Notes: generated from the sequence alone by a model not told the origin. A stretch of DNA of 64,000 nt from an uncultured Lachnospiraceae bacterium (GCA_910584585.1 CAJUBP010000014.1:1-64000); one strand, 5' to 3'; counted from the stretch's first letter, positions 15,742-25,379 are shown. Translations and numbers: made by a program.

Positions 15742-18700
15742 ATGTATTTAAAGAGTATAGAAGTTCATGGATTCAAGTCGTTTGCCAACAAGATTCTGTT
15801 TGAATTCCACAATGGAATCACTGGAATTGTGGGGCCCAACGGAAGCGGCAAAAGCAACGTGGCGGACGCTGTGCGCTGGGTGTTAGGAGAGCAGCGGGTG
15901 AAGCAGCTGCGGGGGGCCAGCATGCAGGACGTTATTTTTTCCGGCACCGAGAACCGCAGGCCCCTAAGCTATGCTTATGTGGCAATCACCCTGGATAACG
16001 GGGATCGGCAGTTAAATGTGGATTACAATGAAGTGACGGTGGCAAGGCGGGTGTACCGTTCCGGAGAGAGCGAATATCTGATTAACGGGACAGCCTGCCG
16101 TCTGAAAGACGTCAATGAATTGTTTTATGACACAGGAATCGGAAAAGAAGGGTATTCCATTATCGGGCAGGGTCAGATTGAGCGGATTTTAAGCGGCAAG
16201 CCGGAAGAGCGGCGGGAATTGTTTGACGAGGCGGCGGGAATTGTGAAATTCAAGCGGCGAAAGGCTACGGCCCAGAAAAAATTAGAGGACGAGCGTCAGA
16301 ACCTTCTGCGCGTCAACGACATTCTTTCCGAGCTGGAGAAGCAGGTAGGCCCCTTGGAAAAACAGGCGGAAAAAGCCAGGCTTTATCTGAAAAAGAGGGA
16401 AGAACTGAAAGAATATGATGTAAATATGTTTCTGATGGATATGGAGCGCATCCAGGAAGAACTGAAATCCCTGGAGGAAAAGGCAGGGATTGTGGAGCAG
16501 GATTTGCAGGAATCCAACCGTTCTTATACCAATATCCGAACGGAATATGACCAGATGGAACAGGATATGCAGCAGGCGGACAGCCGGCTTGCCAGGCTTC
16601 GGGAAGAACTGGGAAATAACGCTGTGGAGAAAGGAAAACTGGAAGGCCGGATCAATGTGCTGAAGGAACAGATTCACGGAGCCAGGCAGAATGAAGAGCA
16701 TTTCCAGGCCAGACAGCAGGCCATTGAAAAAGACCGCCGAGAGCGGCTGGAACAGAAAGCGTCTTACCAGAAAGAGAAGCTGCAGATTGACGATCAGGTG
16801 AAATCCTTAGAAGAGCAGAAGAGCCAGGTAATGGCCAAATACCAGGAGATCCAGGAAGAGATTGCCCGGTGCGCCCGGAAAATTGAAGACGGAAAAAGCG
16901 AAATTATTGAACTTTTGAACAACAAAGCCTCCATTAAAGCCAGGCAGCAGCGCTATGACACCATGCAGGAGCAGATTAACATCCGAAGAGCCCAGTTAAA
17001 CAAACGGCTGCTGGAGCAAAAAAGCGAGGAAGAAGAGCTGTGCTCTACGCTGAAAGAGTATGAGGAAAGTTATCGGAACTCCCGGGAAACCTGCCGCAGA
17101 TTAGAGGAAGAGCAGCAGAATCTGGAAGAAAAGAACCGGGAATGGCAGGCAAAGAGAGCGGAGACCTTAGAGCGGATGGATCAGGACAATGCCCGTTACC
17201 ACAGGGAAAAATCCCGCTTGGAATCTTTAATTAATATTGCGGAACGCTACGACGGCTACGGCAATTCCATCCGCCGGGTGATGGAAAAGAAAGATTCAGA
17301 GCCGGGTTTATTAGGGGTAGTGGCGGATTTGATTCAGGTGGACAGGCAGTATGAAATTGCCATTGAAACAGCTTTGGGATATAGTATCCAGAATATTGTC
17401 ACCAGTGATGAAAATACAGCCAAAAAGATGATCGGCTATCTGAAACAGAACCGGTTGGGGCGGGCCACCTTTCTGCCTCTAACCAGTGTGGGCAGGAAGC
17501 CGGTTTCGGTCAATCAGGCTGCGTTAAAAGAGCCGGGCGTGATTGGGATAGGCAGCGATTTGGTACAGGCGGACAGCCGGTTTGCAGGACTGAAAAACTA
17601 TCTTCTGGGCAGAACGTATGTGGTAGACACCATTGATCACGCTGTTTTGCTGGCAAGAAAATATCAGTACAGCCTGCGGATTGTAACTCTGGAGGGGGAA
17701 TCCTTAAGTCCCGGCGGTTCCATGACCGGCGGAGCCTTTAAAAATACCAGCAATCTGCTGGGAAGAAAACGGGAAATTGAAGAATTGCAGCAGGAAACGG
17801 AGAAGCTGGAACATGCCCTTTTGGCATATAAAAACCGTCTGGATGAGATAGGAACCGCCAGGGAACTGCTGAAAGAAGACATCCGCCAGAAAGAAGAAGA
17901 ATTGAAACAGGCAATGCTGAAACAGAACACAGAAGAAATGAATCTGGAACGGGCCAGAGAGCAGAAAGCGGAAAATGACAGCCGGTTTACCTCCCTGCAG
18001 TCGGAAAGCAGAGAGATTGAACGTCAGTTAATGGAAATCAATGAGAGCCGGGAGCAGATTCAGGAGGAAATTCGGGCAGCCGGCCGCAGGGAACAGGAAA
18101 TTGAAGAAGAAACCGGGGAATATCAGCAGATTCTGGAGCGGCAGAATCAATTTGCCCAGGAGAGCCAGAATGATGTTTCCAGGGTACAGTTAGAAGAGGC
18201 TAATTTCCAGCAGAAAGCAGAGTTCCTGAAGGAGAACCTCTCCCGCATATCGGCAGAAATCCGTAAGCTGGAGGAAGATTTAAGGCAGGCGGAGCAGGAA
18301 AAGAGCCAGTCTCAGACAGATATCCGGCAAAAGGAACAGGAAATTGAAGAGATTATAAAGACAATGGAAGAATCGGAAATCAGCCGTAAGAAGCTGGAAG
18401 AAGAGATTGCCGGGGGACAGAAAGCCAGGGAAGAGATGTCTGTAAAGTACAAGGGGTTTTTCCAGAAACAGGAGGAACTTTCCAAGCGCATCAATGATCT
18501 GGATAAAGAAATGTACCGGTTAAACAGCCAGAAAGAGAAGCTGAATGAATCGGCGGAACATCAGACAAGTTATATGTGGGAAGAATATGAACTGACCCTC
18601 CACAACGCCATGGCGCTGCGCAGGGAAGAGATGGACAATCCCGGGGAGATGAAAAAGAGGATTGCGGAAATCAAAGATGAGATCCGCAGGCTGGGAGACG

Positions 18701-19302
18701 TGAATGTGAACGCCATTGAGGATTACCGGAACCTGTCGGAACGGTATGTGTTCCTGAAAACCCAGCATGACGATCTGGTGGAAGCGGAAAAAACATTGCT
18801 TGACATTATCGAAGAACTGGACGCCGGAATGCGCCGGCAGTTTATGGAGAAGTTCGCCCAGATCCAGAAAGAATTCGACAAGGTGTTCAAAGAACTGTTC
18901 GGCGGAGGAAAAGGAACTTTGGAACTGGTGGAAGATGAGGATATCTTAGAGTGCGGCATCCGCATCATTGCCCAGCCTCCTGGAAAGAAGCTGCAGAACA
19001 TGATGCAGCTTTCCGGCGGAGAGAAATCCCTGACAGCCATTTCCCTGCTGTTTGCCATTCAGAACTTAAAACCCTCGCCTTTCTGCTTATTAGACGAGAT
19101 TGAGGCGGCGCTGGACGATTCCAACGTGGGCCGTTTCGCCAGGTATCTGCATAAACTGACAACACACACCCAGTTCATCGTAATCACCCACCGCCGGGGA
19201 ACCATGGCGGCCGCAGATCGCCTGTACGGCATCACCATGCAGGAAAAGGGCGTATCCACCCTGGTATCTGTGAACTTAATAGAAGGAGATCTAAGCGCAT
19301 AA
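15742..19302 (+). CDS. smc: Chromosome segregation protein SMC
   Basis: 1186 aa, full length. N-terminal Walker A GPNGSGKSN (about residues 32-40) after HGFKSFANK; long coiled coils (about 170-500 and 680-1010) flank a hinge (about 510-670, rich in Gly); the C-terminal ATPase half carries the signature LSGGEKSLTAISLLFAIQ and Walker B PSPFCLLDEIEAALD. It forms the condensin dimer that organises and separates chromosomes. It lies 14 bases after rnc, ahead of ftsY, the usual Firmicutes order. Confidence 0.98.
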   Translation: MYLKSIEVHGFKSFANKILFEFHNGITGIVGPNGSGKSNVADAVRWVLGEQRVKQLRGASMQDVIFSGTENRRPLSYAYVAITLDNGDRQLNVDYNEVTVARRVYRSGESEYLINGTACRLKDVNELFYDTGIGKEGYSIIGQGQIERILSGKPEERRELFDEAAGIVKFKRRKATAQKKLEDERQNLLRVNDILSELEKQVGPLEKQAEKARLYLKKREELKEYDVNMFLMDMERIQEELKSLEEKAGIVEQDLQESNRSYTNIRTEYDQMEQDMQQADSRLARLREELGNNAVEKGKLEGRINVLKEQIHGARQNEEHFQARQQAIEKDRRERLEQKASYQKEKLQIDDQVKSLEEQKSQVMAKYQEIQEEIARCARKIEDGKSEIIELLNNKASIKARQQRYDTMQEQINIRRAQLNKRLLEQKSEEEELCSTLKEYEESYRNSRETCRRLEEEQQNLEEKNREWQAKRAETLERMDQDNARYHREKSRLESLINIAERYDGYGNSIRRVMEKKDSEPGLLGVVADLIQVDRQYEIAIETALGYSIQNIVTSDENTAKKMIGYLKQNRLGRATFLPLTSVGRKPVSVNQAALKEPGVIGIGSDLVQADSRFAGLKNYLLGRTYVVDTIDHAVLLARKYQYSLRIVTLEGESLSPGGSMTGGAFKNTSNLLGRKREIEELQQETEKLEHALLAYKNRLDEIGTARELLKEDIRQKEEELKQAMLKQNTEEMNLERAREQKAENDSRFTSLQSESREIERQLMEINESREQIQEEIRAAGRREQEIEEETGEYQQILERQNQFAQESQNDVSRVQLEEANFQQKAEFLKENLSRISAEIRKLEEDLRQAEQEKSQSQTDIRQKEQEIEEIIKTMEESEISRKKLEEEIAGGQKAREEMSVKYKGFFQKQEELSKRINDLDKEMYRLNSQKEKLNESAEHQTSYMWEEYELTLHNAMALRREEMDNPGEMKKRIAEIKDEIRRLGDVNVNAIEDYRNLSERYVFLKTQHDDLVEAEKTLLDIIEELDAGMRRQFMEKFAQIQKEFDKVFKELFGGGKGTLELVEDEDILECGIRIIAQPPGKKLQNMMQLSGGEKSLTAISLLFAIQNLKPSPFCLLDEIEAALDDSNVGRFARYLHKLTTHTQFIVITHRRGTMAAADRLYGITMQEKGVSTLVSVNLIEGDLSA

Positions 19303-19398
19303 CAGCCTGTTTATTGAAACAGGATTCTATTGCGTAACATGCCCATGCCGCAGTATATGCCGCAGCGAACGATGAAAAAAGAAAGGAGCTGACATACA

Positions 19399-20358
19399 GT
19401 GGGAAGCGAAGAGAAAGAAAAGAAAGGATTTTTTAAACGTCTGGTGCAGGGCTTGACCAAGACCAGAGATAATATTGTATCCGGAATAGATTCCATTTTC
19501 AGCGGATTTTCCAAAATTGACGATGAATTCTATGAAGAAATTGAAGAGATTCTCATTATGGGGGATCTGGGAGTCCATGCCACAGAAGAGATTATTGAAA
19601 ACCTGAAAGCAAAGGTGAAAGAACAGCATATCAAGGAGCCGGCCCAGTGCAAAGAGCTGCTGATTTCCAGCATTCAGGAACAGATGGATGTGGGGGAAAC
19701 GGCCTACCGGTTTGAAAATGAGAAATCCGTGGTGCTGGTCATCGGCGTCAACGGCGTGGGCAAGACCACTTCCGTTGGAAAATTGGCTGGCAAGCTAAAG
19801 GACCAGGGCAAACGGGTGGTGCTTGCAGCGGCAGATACTTTCCGGGCGGCTGCCGGAGAGCAGCTCAGCGAATGGGCCAACCGGGCCGGAGTGGAGATGA
19901 TCGGCGGCCAGGAGGGGGCGGATCCCGGAGCGGTGGTGTATGACGCCGTGGCAGCGGCCAGGGCCAGAAATGCGGATGTGCTGCTGTGCGATACGGCGGG
20001 ACGTCTTCATAATAAGAAAAATCTGATGGAAGAATTAAAGAAAATCCACCGGATTCTGGAAAAGGAATATCCGGAAGCATTTCGGGAAACATTGGTGGTA
20101 TTGGACGGAACTACAGGACAGAACGCCCTTTCCCAGGCCAGACAGTTCTCGGAAGTGGCGGACATCTCGGGAATTATTCTGACTAAGATGGACGGAACCG
20201 CCAGAGGCGGCATCGCCGTAGCCATTCAGTCAGAGCTGGGCATTCCGGTGAAATACATTGGAGTGGGCGAAACCATCGACGATTTGCAGAAATTTGATTC
20301 CGAACAATTTGTAAAGGCGCTGTTCGACACAGGTGAGAAAACCGAGGAGGAAGAGTAA
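19399..20358 (+). CDS. ftsY: Signal recognition particle receptor FtsY
   Basis: 319 aa. GTG start 9 bases downstream of GAAAGGAGCT. Short acidic N-terminal region, then the four-helix N domain and the SRP-type GTPase with GVNGVGKTTSVGKLA (G1, about residue 117), DTFRAAAGEQL, LLCDTAGRLHN (G3), TKMDGTARGG (G4) and GVGETIDDLQ (G5). Docks the ribosome-SRP complex at the membrane. Its stop is 1 base from the next start. Confidence 0.97.
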   Translation: MGSEEKEKKGFFKRLVQGLTKTRDNIVSGIDSIFSGFSKIDDEFYEEIEEILIMGDLGVHATEEIIENLKAKVKEQHIKEPAQCKELLISSIQEQMDVGETAYRFENEKSVVLVIGVNGVGKTTSVGKLAGKLKDQGKRVVLAAADTFRAAAGEQLSEWANRAGVEMIGGQEGADPGAVVYDAVAAARARNADVLLCDTAGRLHNKKNLMEELKKIHRILEKEYPEAFRETLVVLDGTTGQNALSQARQFSEVADISGIILTKMDGTARGGIAVAIQSELGIPVKYIGVGETIDDLQKFDSEQFVKALFDTGEKTEEEE

Positions 20359-20359
20359 A

Positions 20360-21571
20360 ATGTTGACTCTGGAGAGATTTGAAGAAGCAAGCAAAATTGT
20401 AAGAGAGGTAACCTTGGAAACAAAGCTGATATACAGCGATTTTCTCAGTGAACAGACGGGAAACAAGGTCTATCTGAAGCCGGAAAATATGCAGTTTACC
20501 GGAGCCTACAAGGTGCGGGGAGCTTATTACAAAATGAGCACCCTGTCGGAGGAAGAGCGGGAAAAGGGCCTGATCACCGCCTCTGCCGGCAACCATGCCC
20601 AGGGGGTGGCTTACGCGGCCAAATGCTACGGGGCAAAGGCCACCATCGTGATGCCCACCACCACGCCGCTGATTAAAGTGAACCGGACCAAAGGCTACGG
20701 CGCGGAGGTGATTCTCTACGGGGATGTGTATGACGAATCCTGTCAGAAAGCCTATGAACTGGCGGAGGAACATGGATATACTTTTATTCATCCTTTTGAC
20801 GATCTGGCAGTGGCTACCGGACAGGGAACCATCGCCATGGAGATTTTCAAAGAACTGCCCCTGGTGGAATATATTCTGGTTCCCATCGGCGGAGGCGGGC
20901 TTGCCGCGGGAATCTCCGTCCTTGCCAAGCTTTTGAATCCCAAGATTAAGGTCATCGGCGTAGAGCCTGCCGGGGCAAACTGCATGCAGGAATCCATCAA
21001 GGCAGGAAAAGTGACTACACTGCCGAACGTCAGCACCATTGCGGACGGCACTGCGGTAAAGACGCCCGGGGAACAGATTTTCCCCTATATTCGGGAAAAT
21101 CTGGATGAAATTATCACTGTGGAAGACGACGAACTGGTGGCGGCTTTTCTGGATATGGTGGAGAACCATAAGATAGTGGTGGAAAATTCCGGACTGCTGA
21201 CAGTGGCGGCCATGCGCCATCTGAACGTGGAAAACAAGCGGGTGGTGGCCGTTTTGAGCGGCGGAAATATGGATGTGATTACCATGTCCTCTGTGGTGCA
21301 GCAGGGGTTGATTTTCCGGGATCGGATTTTCACTGTGTCAGTGCTTCTGCCGGACAAGCCGGGCGAGCTGAGCAAGGTGGCGGACGCCATTGCCAAAGAG
21401 CAGGGGAATGTGATCAAACTGGAGCACAACCAGTTCGTTTCCACCAACCGGAATGCGGCGGTGGAGCTTAGGATTACCATGGAGGCTTTCGGCACAGAGC
21501 ATAAGGAGCAGATTCTGAACGCGCTGGAGCAGAAAGGCTATCAGCCCAGGCCGGTGCGGACCAGCCTGTAA
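20360..21571 (+). CDS. ilvA: Threonine ammonia-lyase (threonine dehydratase)
   Basis: 403 aa from the ATG at 20360; an upstream in-frame start at 20333 would overlap ftsY. PLP-enzyme motifs: FTGAYKVRGAYYKM with the catalytic Lys, TASAGNHAQGVAYAA, the Gly-rich PLP-phosphate loop VPIGGGGLAAG, and a final ACT-like domain (about residues 325-403). It deaminates threonine to 2-oxobutyrate. It is the short form with one ACT-like domain, so either the biosynthetic or the catabolic role is possible. Its place between ftsY and ylxM-ffh is odd, since it splits the protein-targeting cluster. Confidence 0.93.
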   Translation: MLTLERFEEASKIVREVTLETKLIYSDFLSEQTGNKVYLKPENMQFTGAYKVRGAYYKMSTLSEEEREKGLITASAGNHAQGVAYAAKCYGAKATIVMPTTTPLIKVNRTKGYGAEVILYGDVYDESCQKAYELAEEHGYTFIHPFDDLAVATGQGTIAMEIFKELPLVEYILVPIGGGGLAAGISVLAKLLNPKIKVIGVEPAGANCMQESIKAGKVTTLPNVSTIADGTAVKTPGEQIFPYIRENLDEIITVEDDELVAAFLDMVENHKIVVENSGLLTVAAMRHLNVENKRVVAVLSGGNMDVITMSSVVQQGLIFRDRIFTVSVLLPDKPGELSKVADAIAKEQGNVIKLEHNQFVSTNRNAAVELRITMEAFGTEHKEQILNALEQKGYQPRPVRTSL

Positions 21572-21574
21572 AAA

Positions 21575-21614
21575 GGGAGGTGTCAAGAAAAAACACTTGA
21601 CACCTTCTTTTTTT
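21575..21614 (+). terminator. Terminator after ilvA whose right arm carries the next -35
   Basis: GGAGGTGTCAAG pairs with CTTGACACC over an A-rich loop and is followed by TTCTTTTTTTTTA. The stem contains TTGACA, which is also the -35 of the ylxM-ffh promoter. Confidence 0.88.
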
Positions 21615-21625
21615 TATAGTATGAT
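21597..21625 (+). promoter_or_regulatory. ylxM-ffh promoter overlapping the terminator
   Basis: TTGACA (21597-21602), 17-bp spacer made mostly of the terminator T-tract, TATGAT (21620-21625). The start codon follows 16 bases after the -10, giving a very short leader that still holds AAGGTG. Confidence 0.75.
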
Positions 21626-21641
21626 ACCCAAGGTGATAGAA

Positions 21642-22025
21642 ATGGAAAAGAAATTGATGCAGACGTATCTGTATGATTTTTATGGAGAGCTGCTGACAGA
21701 TCACCAGAGAGAAATTTACGAGGATTTTGTACTGAATGATCTATCCCTCAGCGAGATTGCGCAGGAAGAGGGAATCAGCCGCCAGGGCGTGCATGATCTG
21801 GTGAAGCGCTGTGACAGAATATTAGAAGGATATGAGGAGAAGTTGCATCTCTTAGAACGGTTTTTAAGCACGAAGGAGAAGGTGGGCAGGATCCAGTCGC
21901 TCAGCCGGAATTATCAGGAACAGAGAGAACCGAATCAGAGACAGGCGGATCAGAAAGATTCGGAAGAGATCATGGTAATGGCAGAGATTGAAGCTATTTC
22001 CAATGAGATATTAGAGGAGTTATAG
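21642..22025 (+). CDS. ylxM: YlxM/P13-like helix-turn-helix protein of the SRP operon
   Basis: 127 aa from the ATG at 21642, preceded by AAGGTGATAG; the frame is open further upstream but that part overlaps the promoter. The core LLTDHQREIYEDFVLNDLSLSEIAQEEGISRQGVHDLVKRCDRIL is a sigma-70 region-4-like HTH, as in YlxM, which binds SRP RNA or Ffh in some Firmicutes. Its tail is longer than the usual 110 aa. Coupled to ffh with 1 base between genes. Confidence 0.92.
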   Translation: MEKKLMQTYLYDFYGELLTDHQREIYEDFVLNDLSLSEIAQEEGISRQGVHDLVKRCDRILEGYEEKLHLLERFLSTKEKVGRIQSLSRNYQEQREPNQRQADQKDSEEIMVMAEIEAISNEILEEL

Positions 22026-22026
22026 G

Positions 22027-23382
22027 ATGGCATTTGACAGCTTATCAGAGAAATTACAGAATGTATTCAAATCTTTGCGGAGCAAGGGGCTTTTGACAGA
22101 AGATGATGTGAAGACAGCATTGAAGGAAGTAAAGCTTGCGTTGCTGGAAGCGGATGTCAACTTTAAAGTAGTGAAGCAGTTTGTGAAGTCTGTGCAGGAG
22201 CGGGCAGTGGGGCAGGATGTGATGAACGGCCTGAATCCGGGACAGATGGTAATTAAGATTGTAAATGAGGAACTGGTTGCCCTGATGGGTTCTGATACAA
22301 CGGAGATTGCCTTAAGGCCGGGCAGTGAAGTGACAGTGATTATGATGGCGGGCCTGCAGGGAGCAGGCAAGACTACCACTACCGCCAAGATTGCCGGGAA
22401 GCTGAAGCAGAAGGGCAGGAAGCCTCTGCTGGCAGCCTGCGATATTTACCGTCCTGCGGCGATCCAGCAGCTTCAGATTAATGGTGAGAAGCAGGGAGTG
22501 GAAGTGTTTTCCATGGGCGACAGCCATAAGCCCGCCAATATCGCCAAAGCAGCCATCGAGCATGCCAAGGCAAAAGGCTATAACGCGGTAATTCTGGATA
22601 CGGCCGGACGTCTCCATGTGGACGAAGAGATGATGCAGGAACTGCAGGACATCAAAGATCAGGTGGAAGTGCATCAGACCCTTTTAGTGGTGGATGCCAT
22701 GACAGGCCAGGACGCCGTGAACGTGGCCACAACTTTTAATGATAAAATCGGCATTGACGGTGTGATCCTCACCAAGCTGGACGGCGATACCAGAGGCGGA
22801 GCGGCGTTGTCTATCCGGGCAGTCACCGGCAAACCGCTGCTCTACGTAGGTATGGGTGAGAAATTATCTGATTTGGAACAGTTTTATCCGGACCGGATGG
22901 CCAACCGGATTCTGGGCATGGGAGATGTTCTGACCCTCATTGAGAAGGCCCAGGAGACCATTGACGAGGAGAAGGCAAGAGAACTGGAACAGAAGATGAA
23001 GAAAGCGGAATTCGGCTTCGATGATTATCTGGAATCTATGAACCAGATGAAGAAAATGGGCGGGATTTCCAGTCTTCTCAGTATGATGCCGGGAATTGGA
23101 GGTTCCCAGATTGCCGAGATTGAGAATGCCATGGATGAGAAGAAGATGGCAAGAATAGAAGGAATTATCTATTCCATGACCCCTAAGGAACGGGCGAATC
23201 CCTCGATTCTGAATCCCAGCAGAAAGCGCAGAATTGCCAAGGGCGCCGGCGTAGAGCTTGGCGAGGTCAACCGTCTGGTGAAGCAGTTTGAGCAGAGCCG
23301 GAAAATGATGAAGCAGATTCCCGGGCTGATGGGAGGCAAAGGAAAGCGCAGAGGCGGATTTAAGCTGCCCTTTGGTTTTTAG
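22027..23382 (+). CDS. ffh: Signal recognition particle protein Ffh
   Basis: 451 aa. NG GTPase with GLQGAGKTTTTAKIAG (about residues 106-121), DIYRPAAIQQL, LDTAGRLHVDEEMM, TKLDGDTRGGAALS, and the Met-rich M domain (about 300-451) with the RNA-binding helix motif near SRKRRIAKGAG. It recognises signal peptides with the 4.5S RNA. The RNA gene itself is not in this window. Confidence 0.98.
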   Translation: MAFDSLSEKLQNVFKSLRSKGLLTEDDVKTALKEVKLALLEADVNFKVVKQFVKSVQERAVGQDVMNGLNPGQMVIKIVNEELVALMGSDTTEIALRPGSEVTVIMMAGLQGAGKTTTTAKIAGKLKQKGRKPLLAACDIYRPAAIQQLQINGEKQGVEVFSMGDSHKPANIAKAAIEHAKAKGYNAVILDTAGRLHVDEEMMQELQDIKDQVEVHQTLLVVDAMTGQDAVNVATTFNDKIGIDGVILTKLDGDTRGGAALSIRAVTGKPLLYVGMGEKLSDLEQFYPDRMANRILGMGDVLTLIEKAQETIDEEKARELEQKMKKAEFGFDDYLESMNQMKKMGGISSLLSMMPGIGGSQIAEIENAMDEKKMARIEGIIYSMTPKERANPSILNPSRKRRIAKGAGVELGEVNRLVKQFEQSRKMMKQIPGLMGGKGKRRGGFKLPFGF

Positions 23383-23525
23383 AGCGGCGCAATATGCCGT
23401 TTTCCGGAGAATGGAACATTTACAGAATATTTGGCAGATAGAGATAGATTGTTACAGTCAGTAACAGAGCAGTATGCTCTGATTACAAAATAAATAGAAA
23501 AATACCAATCAGGAGGTGATATGCG

Positions 23526-23768
23526 ATGGTAAAGATCAGATTAAAGAGAATGGGCCAGAAGAAAGCTCCTTTCTATAGAATCATTGTGGCTGATTCCAGA
23601 TCTCCGAGAGACGGCAAGTTTATCGAGGAAATCGGAACGTACGATCCAACGAAAGATCCCAGTGAATTTCATGTAAATGAAGAGCTGGCGAAAAAATGGT
23701 TAGCAAATGGTGCGCAGCCTACAGAAGTAGTAGGAAAAATCTTTAAGGCAGCCGGTATCGAAAAATAA
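23526..23768 (+). CDS. rpsP: 30S ribosomal protein S16
   Basis: 80 aa, begins MVKIRLKRMGQKKAPFYRIIVADSRSPRDGKFIEEIGTYDP, the S16 signature, with AGGAGGTGATATGC at its start. The 143-base leader upstream contains two small hairpins (TGTTAC...GTAACA near 23450 and AGAGCA...TGCTCT near 23467). Confidence 0.98.
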   Translation: MVKIRLKRMGQKKAPFYRIIVADSRSPRDGKFIEEIGTYDPTKDPSEFHVNEELAKKWLANGAQPTEVVGKIFKAAGIEK

Positions 23769-23786
23769 TCTTCGTGAGGTGACGTA

Positions 23787-24017
23787 ATGAAAGAATTAGT
23801 AGAAGTAATTGCAAGAGCGCTTGTGGATTCTCCGGAAGAGGTTGCAGTTACAGAGACTGAGAACGACAAATCCATTGTGATAGAGTTACGTGTTGCCCAG
23901 GCAGATATGGGAAAGGTAATCGGGAAGCAGGGGCGGATTGCTAAGGCCATTCGTTCCGTTGTGAAAGCAGCAGCGGCTAAAAGTGATAAAAAAGTAGTAG
24001 TGGATATCATGCAGTAA
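23787..24017 (+). CDS. khpA: KH-domain RNA-binding protein KhpA
   Basis: 76 aa single KH domain with the GxxG loop in MGKVIGKQGRIAKAI. It is encoded between rpsP and rimM, as ylqC is in Bacillus. KhpA pairs with KhpB and acts in RNA regulation and cell-size control. The GTG/ATG alternatives are not needed: ATG follows GAGGTGACGTA. Confidence 0.95.
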   Translation: MKELVEVIARALVDSPEEVAVTETENDKSIVIELRVAQADMGKVIGKQGRIAKAIRSVVKAAAAKSDKKVVVDIMQ

Positions 24018-24042
24018 AATGATAGGTAGCTGTACGCGGAAG

Positions 24043-24077
24043 AATCGCAGTGAGTTCTGGCTCATTGCGATTTTTTT
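24043..24077 (+). terminator. Intrinsic terminator/attenuator between khpA and rimM
   Basis: AATCGCAGTGAG / CTCATTGCGATT stem (one wobble) with a 6-base loop, then seven Ts. It sits inside what is otherwise one operon, so it probably lowers rimM-trmD expression relative to rpsP. Confidence 0.8.
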
Positions 24078-24092
24078 GGGAAAGGAAATTCT

Positions 24093-24647
24093 ATGGAAGA
24101 TTTATTTCAGGTGGGCGTGATTACAACCACCCATGGAGTGCGGGGAGAAGTTAAGGCGTTTCCCACCACCGACGATCCGGCGCGGTTTAAGAAGCTGAAA
24201 AAAGTATTGCTGGACACAGGAAAAGAAAAGATTCCCTTGGAAATCAGCCAGGTGAAATTCTTTAAAAACCTGGTGATTCTCAAGTTCCGAGGGATTGACA
24301 ATATAAATGACGTGGAAAAGTATAAGGGGAAGAGCCTTCTGATTCCAAGGGAACAGGCGGTAACATGCGAAGAAGGAGAATACTTTATCGCGGATTTGCT
24401 GGGCCTTAAGGCTGAGACAGAAAATGGGCAGCTGTTAGGAAAGGTGATAGATGTGCTAAAGACCGGGGCCAATGATGTGTATGTGATTCAGGTAGAGGAA
24501 GATTCCCCTTATGTGTCCAGAGTATCGGATAAAAAGAAAGAGCTTTTGCTTCCTGCCATTTCGGAATGTGTCCGGGACATTGATTTGGAAAAAGGGATTA
24601 TGCAGGTGCGTCTGATGGCGGGATTGTTGGAAGAAGGAATGGAATGA
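24093..24647 (+). CDS. rimM: Ribosome maturation factor RimM
   Basis: 184 aa. N-terminal barrel VGVITTTHGVRGEVKAFPTTDDPARF and C-terminal PRC-like domain ending KKELLLPAISECVRDIDLEKG. It binds S19 and assists 30S head assembly. The stop overlaps the trmD start as ATGA. Confidence 0.96.
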   Translation: MEDLFQVGVITTTHGVRGEVKAFPTTDDPARFKKLKKVLLDTGKEKIPLEISQVKFFKNLVILKFRGIDNINDVEKYKGKSLLIPREQAVTCEEGEYFIADLLGLKAETENGQLLGKVIDVLKTGANDVYVIQVEEDSPYVSRVSDKKKELLLPAISECVRDIDLEKGIMQVRLMAGLLEEGME

Positions 24648-25375
24648 GCATGAATTTTTATATTTTGACGCTGTTTCCGGAAATGGTAAGAAACGGGCTG
24701 AACGCCAGTATTATCGGCCGGGCAAAAGATGCGGGGCTTCTGCGGATAGATGCGGTAAATATCCGCGACTATTCGGAAAATAAACATCAGAAAGTAGACG
24801 ATTACCCCTATGGAGGCGGCGCGGGAATGCTGATGCAGGCCCAGCCGGTATACGATGCCTGGCGGTCTGTGGTGGAACGGATTGGCAAAAAGCCCCGGTG
24901 CGTCTATGTGACTCCTCAGGGCAGAACTTTTACCCAGCAGGACGCCAAAGCGTTGGCCAAAGAAGAAGATCTGATTCTGCTGTGCGGCCATTATGAGGGA
25001 ATTGACGCGCGGGTGTTAGAGGAAATTGTGACGGATTACATGTCCATCGGAGATTATGTGCTCACCGGCGGAGAGCTTCCGGCCATGGTGATGGTGGACG
25101 CAATTTCCCGGATGGTGCCGGGGGTGTTAGGCAATGAAGAGTCTGGTTCCTCGGAATCTTTTGAGGGAAATTTGCTGGAATATCCCCAGTATTCCAGGCC
25201 GGAGGAATGGAACGGCAGGAAAGTGCCGCCGATTCTTTTGTCCGGCCATCACAAAAACATTGAGCAGTGGCGCAGGAGGCAGTCCATTCTGTTAACCAGG
25301 GAGCGCAGGCCGGATTTGCTGGAAAAAGCGGAACTGACAGAAGAAGAGCGGAATTGGCTGAAAGAATCCGAATAA
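24644..25375 (+). CDS. trmD: tRNA (guanine37-N1)-methyltransferase
   Basis: 243 aa. FYILTLFPEMVRNGLNASIIGRA start, DDYPYGGGAGMLMQAQP, LCGHYEGIDARV (trefoil-knot SAM site) and DYVLTGGELPAMVMVDA. It places m1G37 in tRNAs reading CNN codons, preventing frameshifts. The second in-frame ATG at 24650 is an equally possible start. Confidence 0.97.
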   Translation: MSMNFYILTLFPEMVRNGLNASIIGRAKDAGLLRIDAVNIRDYSENKHQKVDDYPYGGGAGMLMQAQPVYDAWRSVVERIGKKPRCVYVTPQGRTFTQQDAKALAKEEDLILLCGHYEGIDARVLEEIVTDYMSIGDYVLTGGELPAMVMVDAISRMVPGVLGNEESGSSESFEGNLLEYPQYSRPEEWNGRKVPPILLSGHHKNIEQWRRRQSILLTRERRPDLLEKAELTEEERNWLKESE

Positions 25376-25379
25376 TTTC

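Noticed and set aside
20183..21220. 345-aa open frame antisense to ftsY-ilvA
   Set aside because: Its length comes from codon bias of the genes on the plus strand; the opposite strand carries clear PLP-enzyme and GTPase motifs.
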